NCBI GenBank assembly: GCA_016782865.1
Contig: JADHXR010000076.1
Location: 1-36,311, forward strand
Length of the DNA stretch: 36,311 nt
Source of the DNA: Phycisphaerae bacterium
GTDB taxonomy: Bacteria; Planctomycetota; Phycisphaerae; Sedimentisphaerales; Anaerobacaceae
Reading direction: 5' to 3'
The notes beneath the pieces are model-generated. The model saw only the letters and a program-made list of their open reading frames with translations. It was not told the DNA's origin and searched no databases. Positions 24,201-32,118 of the stretch are shown in pieces. How positions within the stretch are numbered: position 1 is the stretch's first letter; each line of letters starts with the position of its first letter. A program made the position numbers and the translations under genes.

Positions 24201-26203
24201 CGCTCGCCCTCGACCTCGCCGCGAGCATGGGCCCCGATGGGCACGAGCCGCCGGCAGGGTTCCTCGCTGGGCGCCAGTCCGTCGAACGTCCAGCGGATCA
24301 GGTCCTTGAACAGCGGATGGGCGTAAATCTCGGTGTTATATTGGCTGCGCATTGCTTCGGCCGGATAAAAGCTTCTCATCAGCGAGGCCATCCAGTAACA
24401 GGCAATGTTCTCCGTCCACCGCCCGCCGTAAGTGTTGAGCCGCGGATTGGCCCGCCGCGTGTAAACATCAAGCCACTCGCCCCAGAATCGCGCGAACTCG
24501 TTCTTCCACCGTTCCGCGTGTGGGTGCTTCGGGAATGTCACGCAAGCCACGGGTATCGAGCCCTTGGCGTCGAAGACAAAATTCGGCTGTCCGGCCATCA
24601 TGCTGACATGCGGTGAGAAGCTGTCTTCGACCAGGAAGTTGGCGGCGAAGATAAGGATCGAGCGGATATGCCTGCGCTGCTCGGCGGTCCAATCCGCCCG
24701 GCTGTTAGCGTAAGGCTCGAATCTCTTTCCGAAGGCGCTCTGTAGATCGCCGGAAGCGTCCCAGTAGCGCTGAATCAACTTGTACATATAGCCGCGAAGG
24801 TTCCCGAAGCCGGACCCCATCCAGTAATCGTCGTAACTGCACTTTTCTCCCTGAGGGTCGTAGGGCGTCAGCGGCTCGTCGAAATCGAAAACCATGTCCT
24901 TGTAGGCGTTGAGGCTGAAGTCGGTCAGCTTCTGCCAAAGCCGAACCTCCGGCCCGGCGCCGAACTGCCCTCGCGATTCACCCGCATAGCCTTCAAGGCC
25001 CTTGCGGACGGCATACCGCCGCGGCGGTTTTTTCTGCTGCGCCCGCGTCTGATCGGAAGGCGTCACCGGCAGCTCGCTGATCACCAGCTCATCGCGCGGG
25101 ATCAACCCCAGCGCCCAGTGCCGTTCCCGTCCCACCAGCGAAAGCCTCGCATAGGCATCTCCTTCACGCTGACAGAAGTAGAGGTTCTCCGGCGCACTGA
25201 TGCCGCTCCACACGCGGCGTGCGGCGGTCTTCCAATCGCGGGGTCGGTTGATGGCGAAGATCAGCGCGTTTTGGCCGTTGTCTTTGAAGAACACCGTCGA
25301 GCGCATCACGCCGTAGGAGTTGGCGGTGTAGAGTCCAAGCTGGTATGGCAACGCCCCGTCCGCCCGCAAGTCCAGGTCGTACGCCCCGCAATATTGGCCG
25401 CGCGGGCCGGCGTTGTACCCGCCGTTGCACAGCACCAGACGGGCATCCGGTTCCAGACCCTTTTTGTACGAAAGCTTCCAGATCGCCGCTTCTCCGGGAC
25501 CGAAGCCGCTGAGCAGCTCGTCCACCAGCACGTGTTTCTCATTGTGCTGGACTGTCAGGTCAACCTGCCAGGTGCGATTGGAGTTGAATATGTAGAACAA
25601 GCGATATTTGATGAACAGCGTCCCCTGGTCCACGATCGTTCCACGCACACTGGTGAGCGTGATGCCTGGCGGCAGCAGCATCGCCCCGCCGCCAATCCAC
25701 GTCCTACCACCATCACGAGAAATGCCCAGGATCGGGGCCGGCTTGGTGGAAGCCGCTGCGCCGTCGGCAGGCACGCGAAGCTGTTGAAGGTTTGCACCGA
25801 TCACTGCCGTCCCGTCAGAATTGGTCTTAAAGGTCACGCGCGGGGTGAACTCGGCCGTATAGGCCGGATCGTAGACGAGGCTGAAGAGCTTTGCGGAGTT
25901 ACGCGGCAGATCGCTTCGGAAATGCACCGTGGCGCTGGTCAGATACCCCCTGCTCTCCACAACGTTGGAGAGTTGGTATTCTACCGGCGACTCAGCGCCC
26001 TCGCGTTCGAGCTTCAGATGCTCTTTGCGCACAGCATTGGCTGGGCAGGTGAACGGGAAGCCGACCAACTCCTCGGGGAAGTCATAGATCCCCATGTAGT
26101 CGACCATCTTCATCTCATGACGCCACCCCACCTTCTGAGCGCACAAGGTGCTGTTGGTCAGGAGCACCATTCCACAAATCGCAGCGATACAAGCCTTCAT
26201 CAT
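21236..26203 (-). CDS. Giant exported heparinase-like paralogue HepB with inserted PA14 and C-terminal extension
   Basis: The 1655-residue product has a signal peptide (about 1-22) and matches HepA along its first two thirds: 'YMGIYDFPEELVGFPFTCPA', 'QPNFVFDAKGSIPVACVTFP', 'LNTYGGRWTENIACY' (about 594) and 'YTDYGAVMWYDPDGPHEAF' (about 722). Within the beta-sandwich part a PA14-like domain is inserted (about 845-975, 'FSIRWTGMFLPETTGEYSI' to 'GPARISVKWG'), after which the shared sequence resumes at 'MPQLYPV'. After the shared end ('GPKSYTISAGRSG', about 1143) come about 500 extra residues: a beta-rich region with 'HYLSVQKPQPGPIHLPPNG' and a jelly-roll CBM-like end (about 1500-1655, 'VDDFVFAE'). 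PA14 and CBM-like modules fit glycan binding. GAAAGG lies 8 bases before the ATG. Repeat copy C lies directly upstream. Confidence 0.6.
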   Translation of the reverse strand: MMKACIAAICGMVLLTNSTLCAQKVGWRHEMKMVDYMGIYDFPEELVGFPFTCPANAVRKEHLKLEREGAESPVEYQLSNVVESRGYLTSATVHFRSDLPRNSAKLFSLVYDPAYTAEFTPRVTFKTNSDGTAVIGANLQQLRVPADGAAASTKPAPILGISRDGGRTWIGGGAMLLPPGITLTSVRGTIVDQGTLFIKYRLFYIFNSNRTWQVDLTVQHNEKHVLVDELLSGFGPGEAAIWKLSYKKGLEPDARLVLCNGGYNAGPRGQYCGAYDLDLRADGALPYQLGLYTANSYGVMRSTVFFKDNGQNALIFAINRPRDWKTAARRVWSGISAPENLYFCQREGDAYARLSLVGRERHWALGLIPRDELVISELPVTPSDQTRAQQKKPPRRYAVRKGLEGYAGESRGQFGAGPEVRLWQKLTDFSLNAYKDMVFDFDEPLTPYDPQGEKCSYDDYWMGSGFGNLRGYMYKLIQRYWDASGDLQSAFGKRFEPYANSRADWTAEQRRHIRSILIFAANFLVEDSFSPHVSMMAGQPNFVFDAKGSIPVACVTFPKHPHAERWKNEFARFWGEWLDVYTRRANPRLNTYGGRWTENIACYWMASLMRSFYPAEAMRSQYNTEIYAHPLFKDLIRWTFDGLAPSEEPCRRLVPIGAHARGEVEGERLRYASEMLTKSDPTLAQQLLWCYTDGAEGTKPDLQSRLYTDYGAVMWYDPDGPHEAFLTIQQLNGSGYRWTGKSNGALYYATKGQRWSWNGAEQNGDRFDINLIPLFNLDGESLGAHEVDGLLYDFDFAQFYKASGANPAYPWRGVMMLRDDYLAVYDHVTDPKAIGKFQWCNYEANLRAHYFANPDFTDLKKTYVPRQRLPLTWDWGNEAPLESMKPGPFSIRWTGMFLPETTGEYSILADVNAGDSARIWLNNQLAYDIAAGKPVPVRLVGNQLIDVKVEFIHRTGPARISVKWGTDKLVPPNTNNAFNRLVMPQLYPVKADAGDQLHIVAPKAHKVETTSYGAVIDGKEYVFCSDSEVKATDGPAVFIGRAGYARENQVAIFEGTKVGFNGLAVERVGGEFGISAAKQADGTLAGRIVGRSGGTIKLTPPVGFDVSRCQVKVDGVVVPHNLVGGAIRFDVQISQSDGPKSYTISAGRSGATTKLTLPIGIAYQPSVKSEPWPVPIESKTYVPKFSTVKTELGYYWVLDHGKKIALLRRSMIGLFRQLPGQAMDEKVVSDAQNRNIWSDVPGLRLWAQFMITTNMYPNKYLQDVQGELSLDSSDPEQLTIRQSWRKSASEFGTQVVRIDYDRDLARYVMHVEADLQINQPGGGEYCNFYAQGLGDFRPGVNRYDRLLYQDADDSDKLKAHYLSVQKPQPGPIHLPPNGLVGFVDEKDGNPVIIVEESTPRTRVDMCLCWFDAHLIWDEVYHVDRSQWPKTRFSCEPAVPGPPYCYHVKYKAYWINAAETSSLLAKAQTVSLEPYADSFKNYLPIDMNVVNNFEHTADVLAGKVKHIYFPLKALNPRKPSSGIAYDTTIGRSGQSSIRFVSVTDEGIGQVLTGPELMVTPGRQVKIFAWVKTSNVTGEGFYLESGFQRGGEQLGPKYCSAKLTGTNDWTLLEIPLPVTPTRTQFLGKGRITFRLNGQGTAWVDDFVFAERDPGARR

Positions 26204-26230
26204 TGTCGTGCCTTTCTGTAATGATTAATC

Positions 26231-26360
26231 GTAACAGTTCACGGGTACCGGCATTGGGCAACGCACCCAATATCCGCCGTAAGGAAATCCACCAGCGAAA
26301 GCACCCATTCTAAATGTTTAATTCAATTCGTGATACATTCAAAGTCGTAACACAAGTTTA
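26231..26360 (-). repeat. Upstream repeat family, copy C (HepB gene)
   Basis: The most complete copy. On the plus strand: CAGTTCACGGG, GGGCAACGCACCCAATATCC, CCGTAAGG, CACCCATTCTAAAT and GATACATTCAAAGTCGTAAC. It fills nearly all of the 170-base gap between the 1914-residue gene and HepB and begins 28 bases upstream of the HepB start codon. Confidence 0.6.
26249..26279 (-). promoter_or_regulatory. Candidate leader-RNA hairpin in copy C
   Basis: In minus-strand RNA sense: CGGC, bulge GGAU, AUUGGG, loop UGCGUUG, CCCAAU, GCCG; ten pairs. It lies 46 bases upstream of the HepB ATG. Loop and bulge position match copy B. Confidence 0.4.
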
Positions 26361-26373
26361 AGATGTCCCCATT

Positions 26374-29300
26374 TCATTCTGCTAATAGAGACTCTTTTCG
26401 AAGCACAATGAGACTGCTACCATTCGGCGGTAGAACAACGTGCAGATTGAGTCCGCCCTTGACTGACGTGATTGGTACGGAGGTCCCACTGAAAACGTCA
26501 GCCGCAACATACCTGGCTTTGGGCATCTTCACGTACACGCTCACTTCGCCACCGGTGTACTTAAGGTCCTGCAGGACCAGGAAGGTCATGCCTTTGGCCT
26601 CGAACGCGTACCCGCCGACGCCGTCGGGCAGCGTGACCGGATTGCCCGCGGCCCAGTTGACCGCCCGGGCAAGCTTGCGCGCCACGTCGTGATTCCAGCC
26701 CCAGTTGAGGTTGCCATTCATGGAACTGAAGACTGCTCGGCCTTCTCCGGCCTCCACGCCGCGGAGCAGAACGCGGTTGGTTAGTTCGCCTTTGGCCTCG
26801 ATGAAGTCCGTGGCCCGGCTCCGGCCGGTCGACACGTACTGTGGCTGACCGTAGACCTCGGCGAGATAGGGTTGATCCGGCAGATTAGGCCCAACCCGCA
26901 TCACCCCATGCGCGTCCTTGTCCACGGGTGCGTACTCCACTCCGAACAGTCTCGACAGTGCGGTCTCCTGCTTCTTAGTGCCACCGGTGCTGAAGAACAC
27001 GCTTGCGTACCCGCCGCTGCGCACAAAATCGGCTATGGGCCTGGCTTCGGCGTCGCCGGCGCCGCTGGGCATGATATAGAGCGCGCCCTCTCCCGGCTGG
27101 AGCTTGTCCGCTCGGTCGGGTGCAACCACCCCGCCCCAGAGCGCGCCATAGTTGCGCAGCACTTGGGTCAACACCACCTCAGGCTGCACATTTGAGATAA
27201 ACGTGCCGAACTTGATGGTTGTTCCGTCCAATTTATCCTTGCCCACCCGTTCAAAGCTGGGCATCACGTAAGAGCCGAGGACCCGCTCCGGCTGGATCAG
27301 GTGGTTCAGGTGACTCGTAACGTCACGCACCATCAGATCGACAGGCAGACTGCTGCTGCTGGTCCCCCGGCGGTTAGTAGTGAACAGTGGGATCGTTGCC
27401 TTACCGAAGAACCGCGGCGGCAGGTTGATCATCGGCTGGATCCCGCCCTGGTCGTCGCGGATGGTCATCAGGCCGTAGTCAAGGTACATCAGCCGCGCCC
27501 ACTCAGGCGTGGAGAATACCGAGCCGCTGCTGCCCCAGGCTCCGCCAATCGTCTGCGAGTGACCGGCACTGGAGAACCATTGGAGGTCGGCCAGCAGGTA
27601 GGCGGGATTGATAGCACGGAACGCGCCGAAGGTTATCTCGCCGCGACGCCGCAGATTGGCCGGCTGTAGGAAACCGCTGTTGTGGGTCTGCAGCACGGCC
27701 CGAATTGCCTGGAGATCGTCTTGCAAACGGCCGAACCTGTAGTTGTTGGCTTCGCCCTGACTAGCGTTTATCGAGTGGGGCGGCAGGCCGGCCATATATT
27801 GTTCGCACCAAGCCAGGTAGGCATCGCGAGTGAAGATGCGCCAATCCTCCCCAACCGCGGGGTCATCCTGGATAAGTTGTCTCACCTCGCTCACGGTGCT
27901 GACGCGCAGCGGCCGGCCCTGAGCACTCCGCCAACGGAGGAAGTGAACGACGTTCCGCTCGCGCAGGGATGTCGAGCCGCAACCCCAGTAATCCGCCACT
28001 TGCATGAGCAGCGGCTGTGTACCGCGGGTAAAGCGGTTGTATTCGCGGCTGATGCCGGCATACAGGAACTCCTGGTACTGGGTGCCGTCGGGCAGGTAGC
28101 CCGCATTGTCGAGGGCCAGCCCTCGACTCTCGAAGATGGAATCGTACGGCCCCCAGGCAAAGTTATTCTTGCCCCTGAACCCACCGAATCCGCCGCCGTT
28201 GCCGGAGGTGTCGACTAACTGATCGCGCCACCAGTCAATGCCGCTGTACCAGTTGCCACCTTGCATGCTTGACCACCAGTAATGCGGTAGGTCCGCCAGC
28301 GATTCGAGCGACGGGGTGCGGTAGAATTGAGCCATCTCGAACCCAGCCGGCGCGCCCTGCTGGCCGGGCGGCCGCTCGGAGTACGACGCAAACTGCTTCC
28401 ACGGCCGAACTGCGATCAGGGGCAACTCACTTACCACGGTATCACCAGAGCGCGCAACCAAGCGACCCGTCGTCAGTGCCCCAACGGCTTGCCGGCCAGA
28501 CGGCAGCTCGCGCAGCGGCGAGCCATCGTCGTCGGGCAAAGCAGTGAAACGCATGTCCGCAACATGGAACCCGCAGGGCAGCAACTCGGTACGCTGCTCA
28601 TATGGCGACAGGGTAAAACGCAGCGTGCGCAACGCGATGCGTCTGCTCTCCATCGCACCCTCCCAGGCCAGGTTGAGAGCAACCTGCTGGGGCTGGGCCG
28701 TGGTATTGCGGCACATCGCACGCACCCTGATTCGCTCGCCAGGCACCACCACGGGATTCGCGGGCGATTCTTTCACCAAGCTCCACGTGAGGTTTCGCGG
28801 ACTGTAATTCGGAGCGCCGGGGATGCTTGCCGGCAGATCGCGCTGCAAACCGTCAGTAGGCGATAGAAGCACTTCAACCAGCGGCCGGACATCCACCCGC
28901 GCTTCAAGATAGTCACGCACACAAGCACCGCCGTTGTCCAACAACGCGGCGCGCAGCCACCGGTCGGCACGCAGATGGGTGGTCAGCGGGGAAGGGTCGC
29001 CCGTCGGCGCCGGCACCACCACACGCTCCGACTTCGCAGGCACAGCCAGCCGGCCCTCGGCCAGAACCATGCCCGTCCAGTTGCGAAGCTGGTAGCTCAA
29101 AAGCCGCGGCGCAGGCGCCGGAACCAGGCGCACCACCGAACCGCCATCGGCAGCCGGCGAAACACCAAGTATATCGGATCTGCCGCGCAGGAGGCTGGCG
29201 GCAACCTGCGCCCCATCCGCCTGCACCGGATCACCCGATGCATGGGTCACGTTGTGTAAGTTGAATGGGTCGAGTTTTTCCTGGTCACGTTGGAAGCCGT

Positions 29301-32118
29301 CCGTGGTCGCCGCCCAGTCGATGCGCACCGCCTCATCAATCCATCGCGACCAATCGCGCGACTGGTCGCTCGTCGCAAAGGTGACGTTGCCGACCCGGGC
29401 GACTGCGGGAACGCCATCGCTGAACCTGGCCAGCACCGCCGCTCCAGCCGGCGGGGTCACCAGTTGCCCGCGGCGCACCAGCCCGGAACCACCGAGCCTG
29501 CTTAGCGACCGGGCCCAGACCACCGCGTCCAGTCGGCCGGAGAAGTCCAGTTTTGGCAACGGCACGGTCCAGCCGAACCCTGCCGGCACGGCCATGCGCA
29601 TTCCGTATAAATTCTGGAGGTCCGCCGGGAAAGCCAGCCAGTTAACGCCGGCCTTAAGCTTGCCCGACAAGACAAAACTGATGGTCGTCTGCTTGCCGCG
29701 ATCCAGGTCATAGCGCTGGGTGGACGCAAACTCGATCCGCGCCGGCACCGGCTGGTCGTTGACCCAGATAGTCTTGATCAAGTCGGTCGGTACCACGCCG
29801 CCGGTGGTGTCGATCACCAGACGCGACGGGCCACGAACTTCCGATGCGGAAACGAGAAACGGCGCGGCGAACCAGTGCGGCCGCTCGTCGAGTACGCCGC
29901 CGACCGTGCCGTGTTCCGGGTCGGCCGTGATGGGCGTCCAGCCAGCCGGGGGCGTCTCGCCGGCCAGGGCGGAGGGCCAGCCCTGCGCCAGCGCCTCGTG
30001 GGCCGGATCATCGCGACTATACCATACACAGTTGAGCCGCTGTGCGCCCGGCACATTGACCGCCACCGGTTGCATGGATATCTGCGCCAGACGCGTGGAC
30101 GGAATCTGCTTACTCTTCAGGTTGCCCCAGACCATCAAATTGTCGTTGACACGCCAAGGGACATAGAACAAACCGCTCGCGCCGCTTGATATCAACTTGC
30201 CGTTGATGTACAGGACGGCCTCGGATGGCTTGTCGATCTGGATCGCATTCCATCGGCTGTTCGCGGACAAACGCACGTTGGCCTTGCACCAGATGCTGAT
30301 TTTCGGAATCGTATTCGGCCCTGTTTGGCTTATGACCGGCCACTGCAAGCTTACCTTCCTTTGGCCCCAGGGGTTATAGTTGGCTGCGCCAACACTCGTC
30401 TGCAGCGGCCAGGCACGCAGGGCGACCGTGTGCGCGCCCGCCGCCAGCGTACGCAATTCCACCATCTGACGCAACGGCTTGCCGTCAAGAAGTGTGACAA
30501 ACGACGTATCACCGGACGGAACCAGCCACTGATTCGAAACCTCGGGATTAACCAGCGTCAGCTTCGCCCGTGCCCAGACCGCTCCGGCAAGCAGATTCTG
30601 CGCCGGCATTTCTTGCCCTAGCAACTTCGGCGGCGGCGGGTTCTGACCGAAGGGCTGTTCCGCCCATGTACTGTCGTTGTAGCCCGGCCGATCCCAGCCC
30701 TCGACAAAATCACGCCTGTCCAGCAGGTTGCCTTCCAATCGCCAACGGTAGGTCTTCGACCAGGATATCTTAGACTGGGACGCATCCGGCGATAACGGCG
30801 GTTTCAGCAACGGATGCTCACCCGAATCGGCCAAATCGACCGCCCATGGGACACGCGACGCGCCTTCGTGTGTGAACCATTGCTGGGCCTCGCCGACATT
30901 ACCCACATCATTCGCCCAGACCTGATCGCGCATGGTCTTATTCTGGTTCTGCAACGCTTTGCCGTCTACCCTCGGCTTTTGCGGGCCAGTCGCTTGTCCA
31001 ACAGCGCTCGGCGCGGCGGCAGGCGCCAACAACACCAGTTCGCTTAGAGGCGCGACTTTCAGCGCTTCCGGATTAGCCACCACTATCGGCTTGCCCGCCT
31101 TGGCCAGCGCTGCAACGGCTTCTGCCTGTCCCTTAGTGGGCACGCCATAGACTACCGCGCCTGCAGCGCCTGCGGCCTGATCGATCACCCGCCAACCCAT
31201 CCGCTGCAGACTATCCTGAACGATCCAAGGAAGCCCAACGCCGTAAATGGCGGGTTCTTCCGCTCCGGTGGCGATCACTGTCTTGCCGCCGTTGTCGGAC
31301 AGCAACCATTGGGCCAGGTTGCCGATAAGAGTCTTACTGCCCGGCCACTTGAGAAACGCCGAGTCGAACAGCGGCACGGCCGCGGCCGCGCACCGACCAG
31401 CGCCATACTCGGCGGTCAGAAGCAACGGACGCTGCTCGGGGTCGTCGCCCCAAGCCAGAACATGCCCGTTGCCCCACAACGGACTCTTGTATTGGTCCTC
31501 GCTCCAGCCAAACATCAGGTGAGTGCCCTGCACGATAGGATGAGTCGGCAGGACCATAAAGCCGTGCTGTGGGAAGGTCGGCGCCTCGGTCAGGTCCACA
31601 CCCTTTAGCAGCGGACTGTCAACCTGACGCAATACCCGCGTGGGGCCAAACGGATTGCGGATACCAGCATCCTGTTGGTCGATCATCGGCACCTGGGTAA
31701 AAGGGAGCACATCCCACAGCGGCGAAGGGCTGGGCTGCTTTCTGTTGACCCGGCGGTAGGAATCCCACCAGAAGTTGGGGTTTGTCGAGGTGTGGATGAC
31801 CAGCAACCCGCCGCCGCCGCGCACCAGCGCAGCGACACGGCCAGCCAGTTCGTCCGGCAGCGGCATGTCGGCGCTGAGAACCACCAGCCGGACGTCAACC
31901 AGATCCACAAGGCCGGAAGTCGGCGGGGGAGGTATCACGGCATCGAATCCAGCATCACGCAGCGCCTTGGCCGTGGAACCACCGTCATCCCACGCCAGTA
32001 CAACAGCCTTGCGCCCCGGCGCGGCGCCGAACGCGACCGCCGACAACAACGCCAACAATAACAAACCTGCCACCGGCGCTTGCATGCGCCATATCTGCGT
32101 CTTAAGTAGTTCAATCAT
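26374..32118 (-). CDS. 1914-residue exported multidomain protein with amidotransferase-like and glycosidase-like parts
   Basis: A signal peptide or membrane anchor lies at about 12-32. The N-terminal 280 residues resemble a ThuA/class I glutamine-amidotransferase-like fold ('RLVVLSADMPLP', 'VRGGGGLLVIHTSTNP', 'YGAGRCAAAAVPLFD') without an obvious catalytic Cys-His pair. Two GH2-type sugar-binding jelly rolls follow (about 455-575 'WDRPGYNDSTWAEQPFG'; about 600-680 'AVLYINGKLISSG'). The stretch from about 1275 to 1610 ('HYWWSSMQGGNWYSGIDWW', 'SQTIGGAWGSSG') may be a TIM barrel. A second amidotransferase-like domain ('PIADFVRSGGYASVFFSTGG', about 1700) and a short beta domain end the protein. 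Barrel plus amidotransferase-like domain recalls GH42 beta-galactosidases, but the match is loose. Its start overlaps the lectin gene stop as ATGA, so translation is probably coupled. Confidence 0.55.
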   Translation of the reverse strand: MIELLKTQIWRMQAPVAGLLLLALLSAVAFGAAPGRKAVVLAWDDGGSTAKALRDAGFDAVIPPPPTSGLVDLVDVRLVVLSADMPLPDELAGRVAALVRGGGGLLVIHTSTNPNFWWDSYRRVNRKQPSPSPLWDVLPFTQVPMIDQQDAGIRNPFGPTRVLRQVDSPLLKGVDLTEAPTFPQHGFMVLPTHPIVQGTHLMFGWSEDQYKSPLWGNGHVLAWGDDPEQRPLLLTAEYGAGRCAAAAVPLFDSAFLKWPGSKTLIGNLAQWLLSDNGGKTVIATGAEEPAIYGVGLPWIVQDSLQRMGWRVIDQAAGAAGAVVYGVPTKGQAEAVAALAKAGKPIVVANPEALKVAPLSELVLLAPAAAPSAVGQATGPQKPRVDGKALQNQNKTMRDQVWANDVGNVGEAQQWFTHEGASRVPWAVDLADSGEHPLLKPPLSPDASQSKISWSKTYRWRLEGNLLDRRDFVEGWDRPGYNDSTWAEQPFGQNPPPPKLLGQEMPAQNLLAGAVWARAKLTLVNPEVSNQWLVPSGDTSFVTLLDGKPLRQMVELRTLAAGAHTVALRAWPLQTSVGAANYNPWGQRKVSLQWPVISQTGPNTIPKISIWCKANVRLSANSRWNAIQIDKPSEAVLYINGKLISSGASGLFYVPWRVNDNLMVWGNLKSKQIPSTRLAQISMQPVAVNVPGAQRLNCVWYSRDDPAHEALAQGWPSALAGETPPAGWTPITADPEHGTVGGVLDERPHWFAAPFLVSASEVRGPSRLVIDTTGGVVPTDLIKTIWVNDQPVPARIEFASTQRYDLDRGKQTTISFVLSGKLKAGVNWLAFPADLQNLYGMRMAVPAGFGWTVPLPKLDFSGRLDAVVWARSLSRLGGSGLVRRGQLVTPPAGAAVLARFSDGVPAVARVGNVTFATSDQSRDWSRWIDEAVRIDWAATTDGFQRDQEKLDPFNLHNVTHASGDPVQADGAQVAASLLRGRSDILGVSPAADGGSVVRLVPAPAPRLLSYQLRNWTGMVLAEGRLAVPAKSERVVVPAPTGDPSPLTTHLRADRWLRAALLDNGGACVRDYLEARVDVRPLVEVLLSPTDGLQRDLPASIPGAPNYSPRNLTWSLVKESPANPVVVPGERIRVRAMCRNTTAQPQQVALNLAWEGAMESRRIALRTLRFTLSPYEQRTELLPCGFHVADMRFTALPDDDGSPLRELPSGRQAVGALTTGRLVARSGDTVVSELPLIAVRPWKQFASYSERPPGQQGAPAGFEMAQFYRTPSLESLADLPHYWWSSMQGGNWYSGIDWWRDQLVDTSGNGGGFGGFRGKNNFAWGPYDSIFESRGLALDNAGYLPDGTQYQEFLYAGISREYNRFTRGTQPLLMQVADYWGCGSTSLRERNVVHFLRWRSAQGRPLRVSTVSEVRQLIQDDPAVGEDWRIFTRDAYLAWCEQYMAGLPPHSINASQGEANNYRFGRLQDDLQAIRAVLQTHNSGFLQPANLRRRGEITFGAFRAINPAYLLADLQWFSSAGHSQTIGGAWGSSGSVFSTPEWARLMYLDYGLMTIRDDQGGIQPMINLPPRFFGKATIPLFTTNRRGTSSSSLPVDLMVRDVTSHLNHLIQPERVLGSYVMPSFERVGKDKLDGTTIKFGTFISNVQPEVVLTQVLRNYGALWGGVVAPDRADKLQPGEGALYIMPSGAGDAEARPIADFVRSGGYASVFFSTGGTKKQETALSRLFGVEYAPVDKDAHGVMRVGPNLPDQPYLAEVYGQPQYVSTGRSRATDFIEAKGELTNRVLLRGVEAGEGRAVFSSMNGNLNWGWNHDVARKLARAVNWAAGNPVTLPDGVGGYAFEAKGMTFLVLQDLKYTGGEVSVYVKMPKARYVAADVFSGTSVPITSVKGGLNLHVVLPPNGSSLIVLRKESLLAE

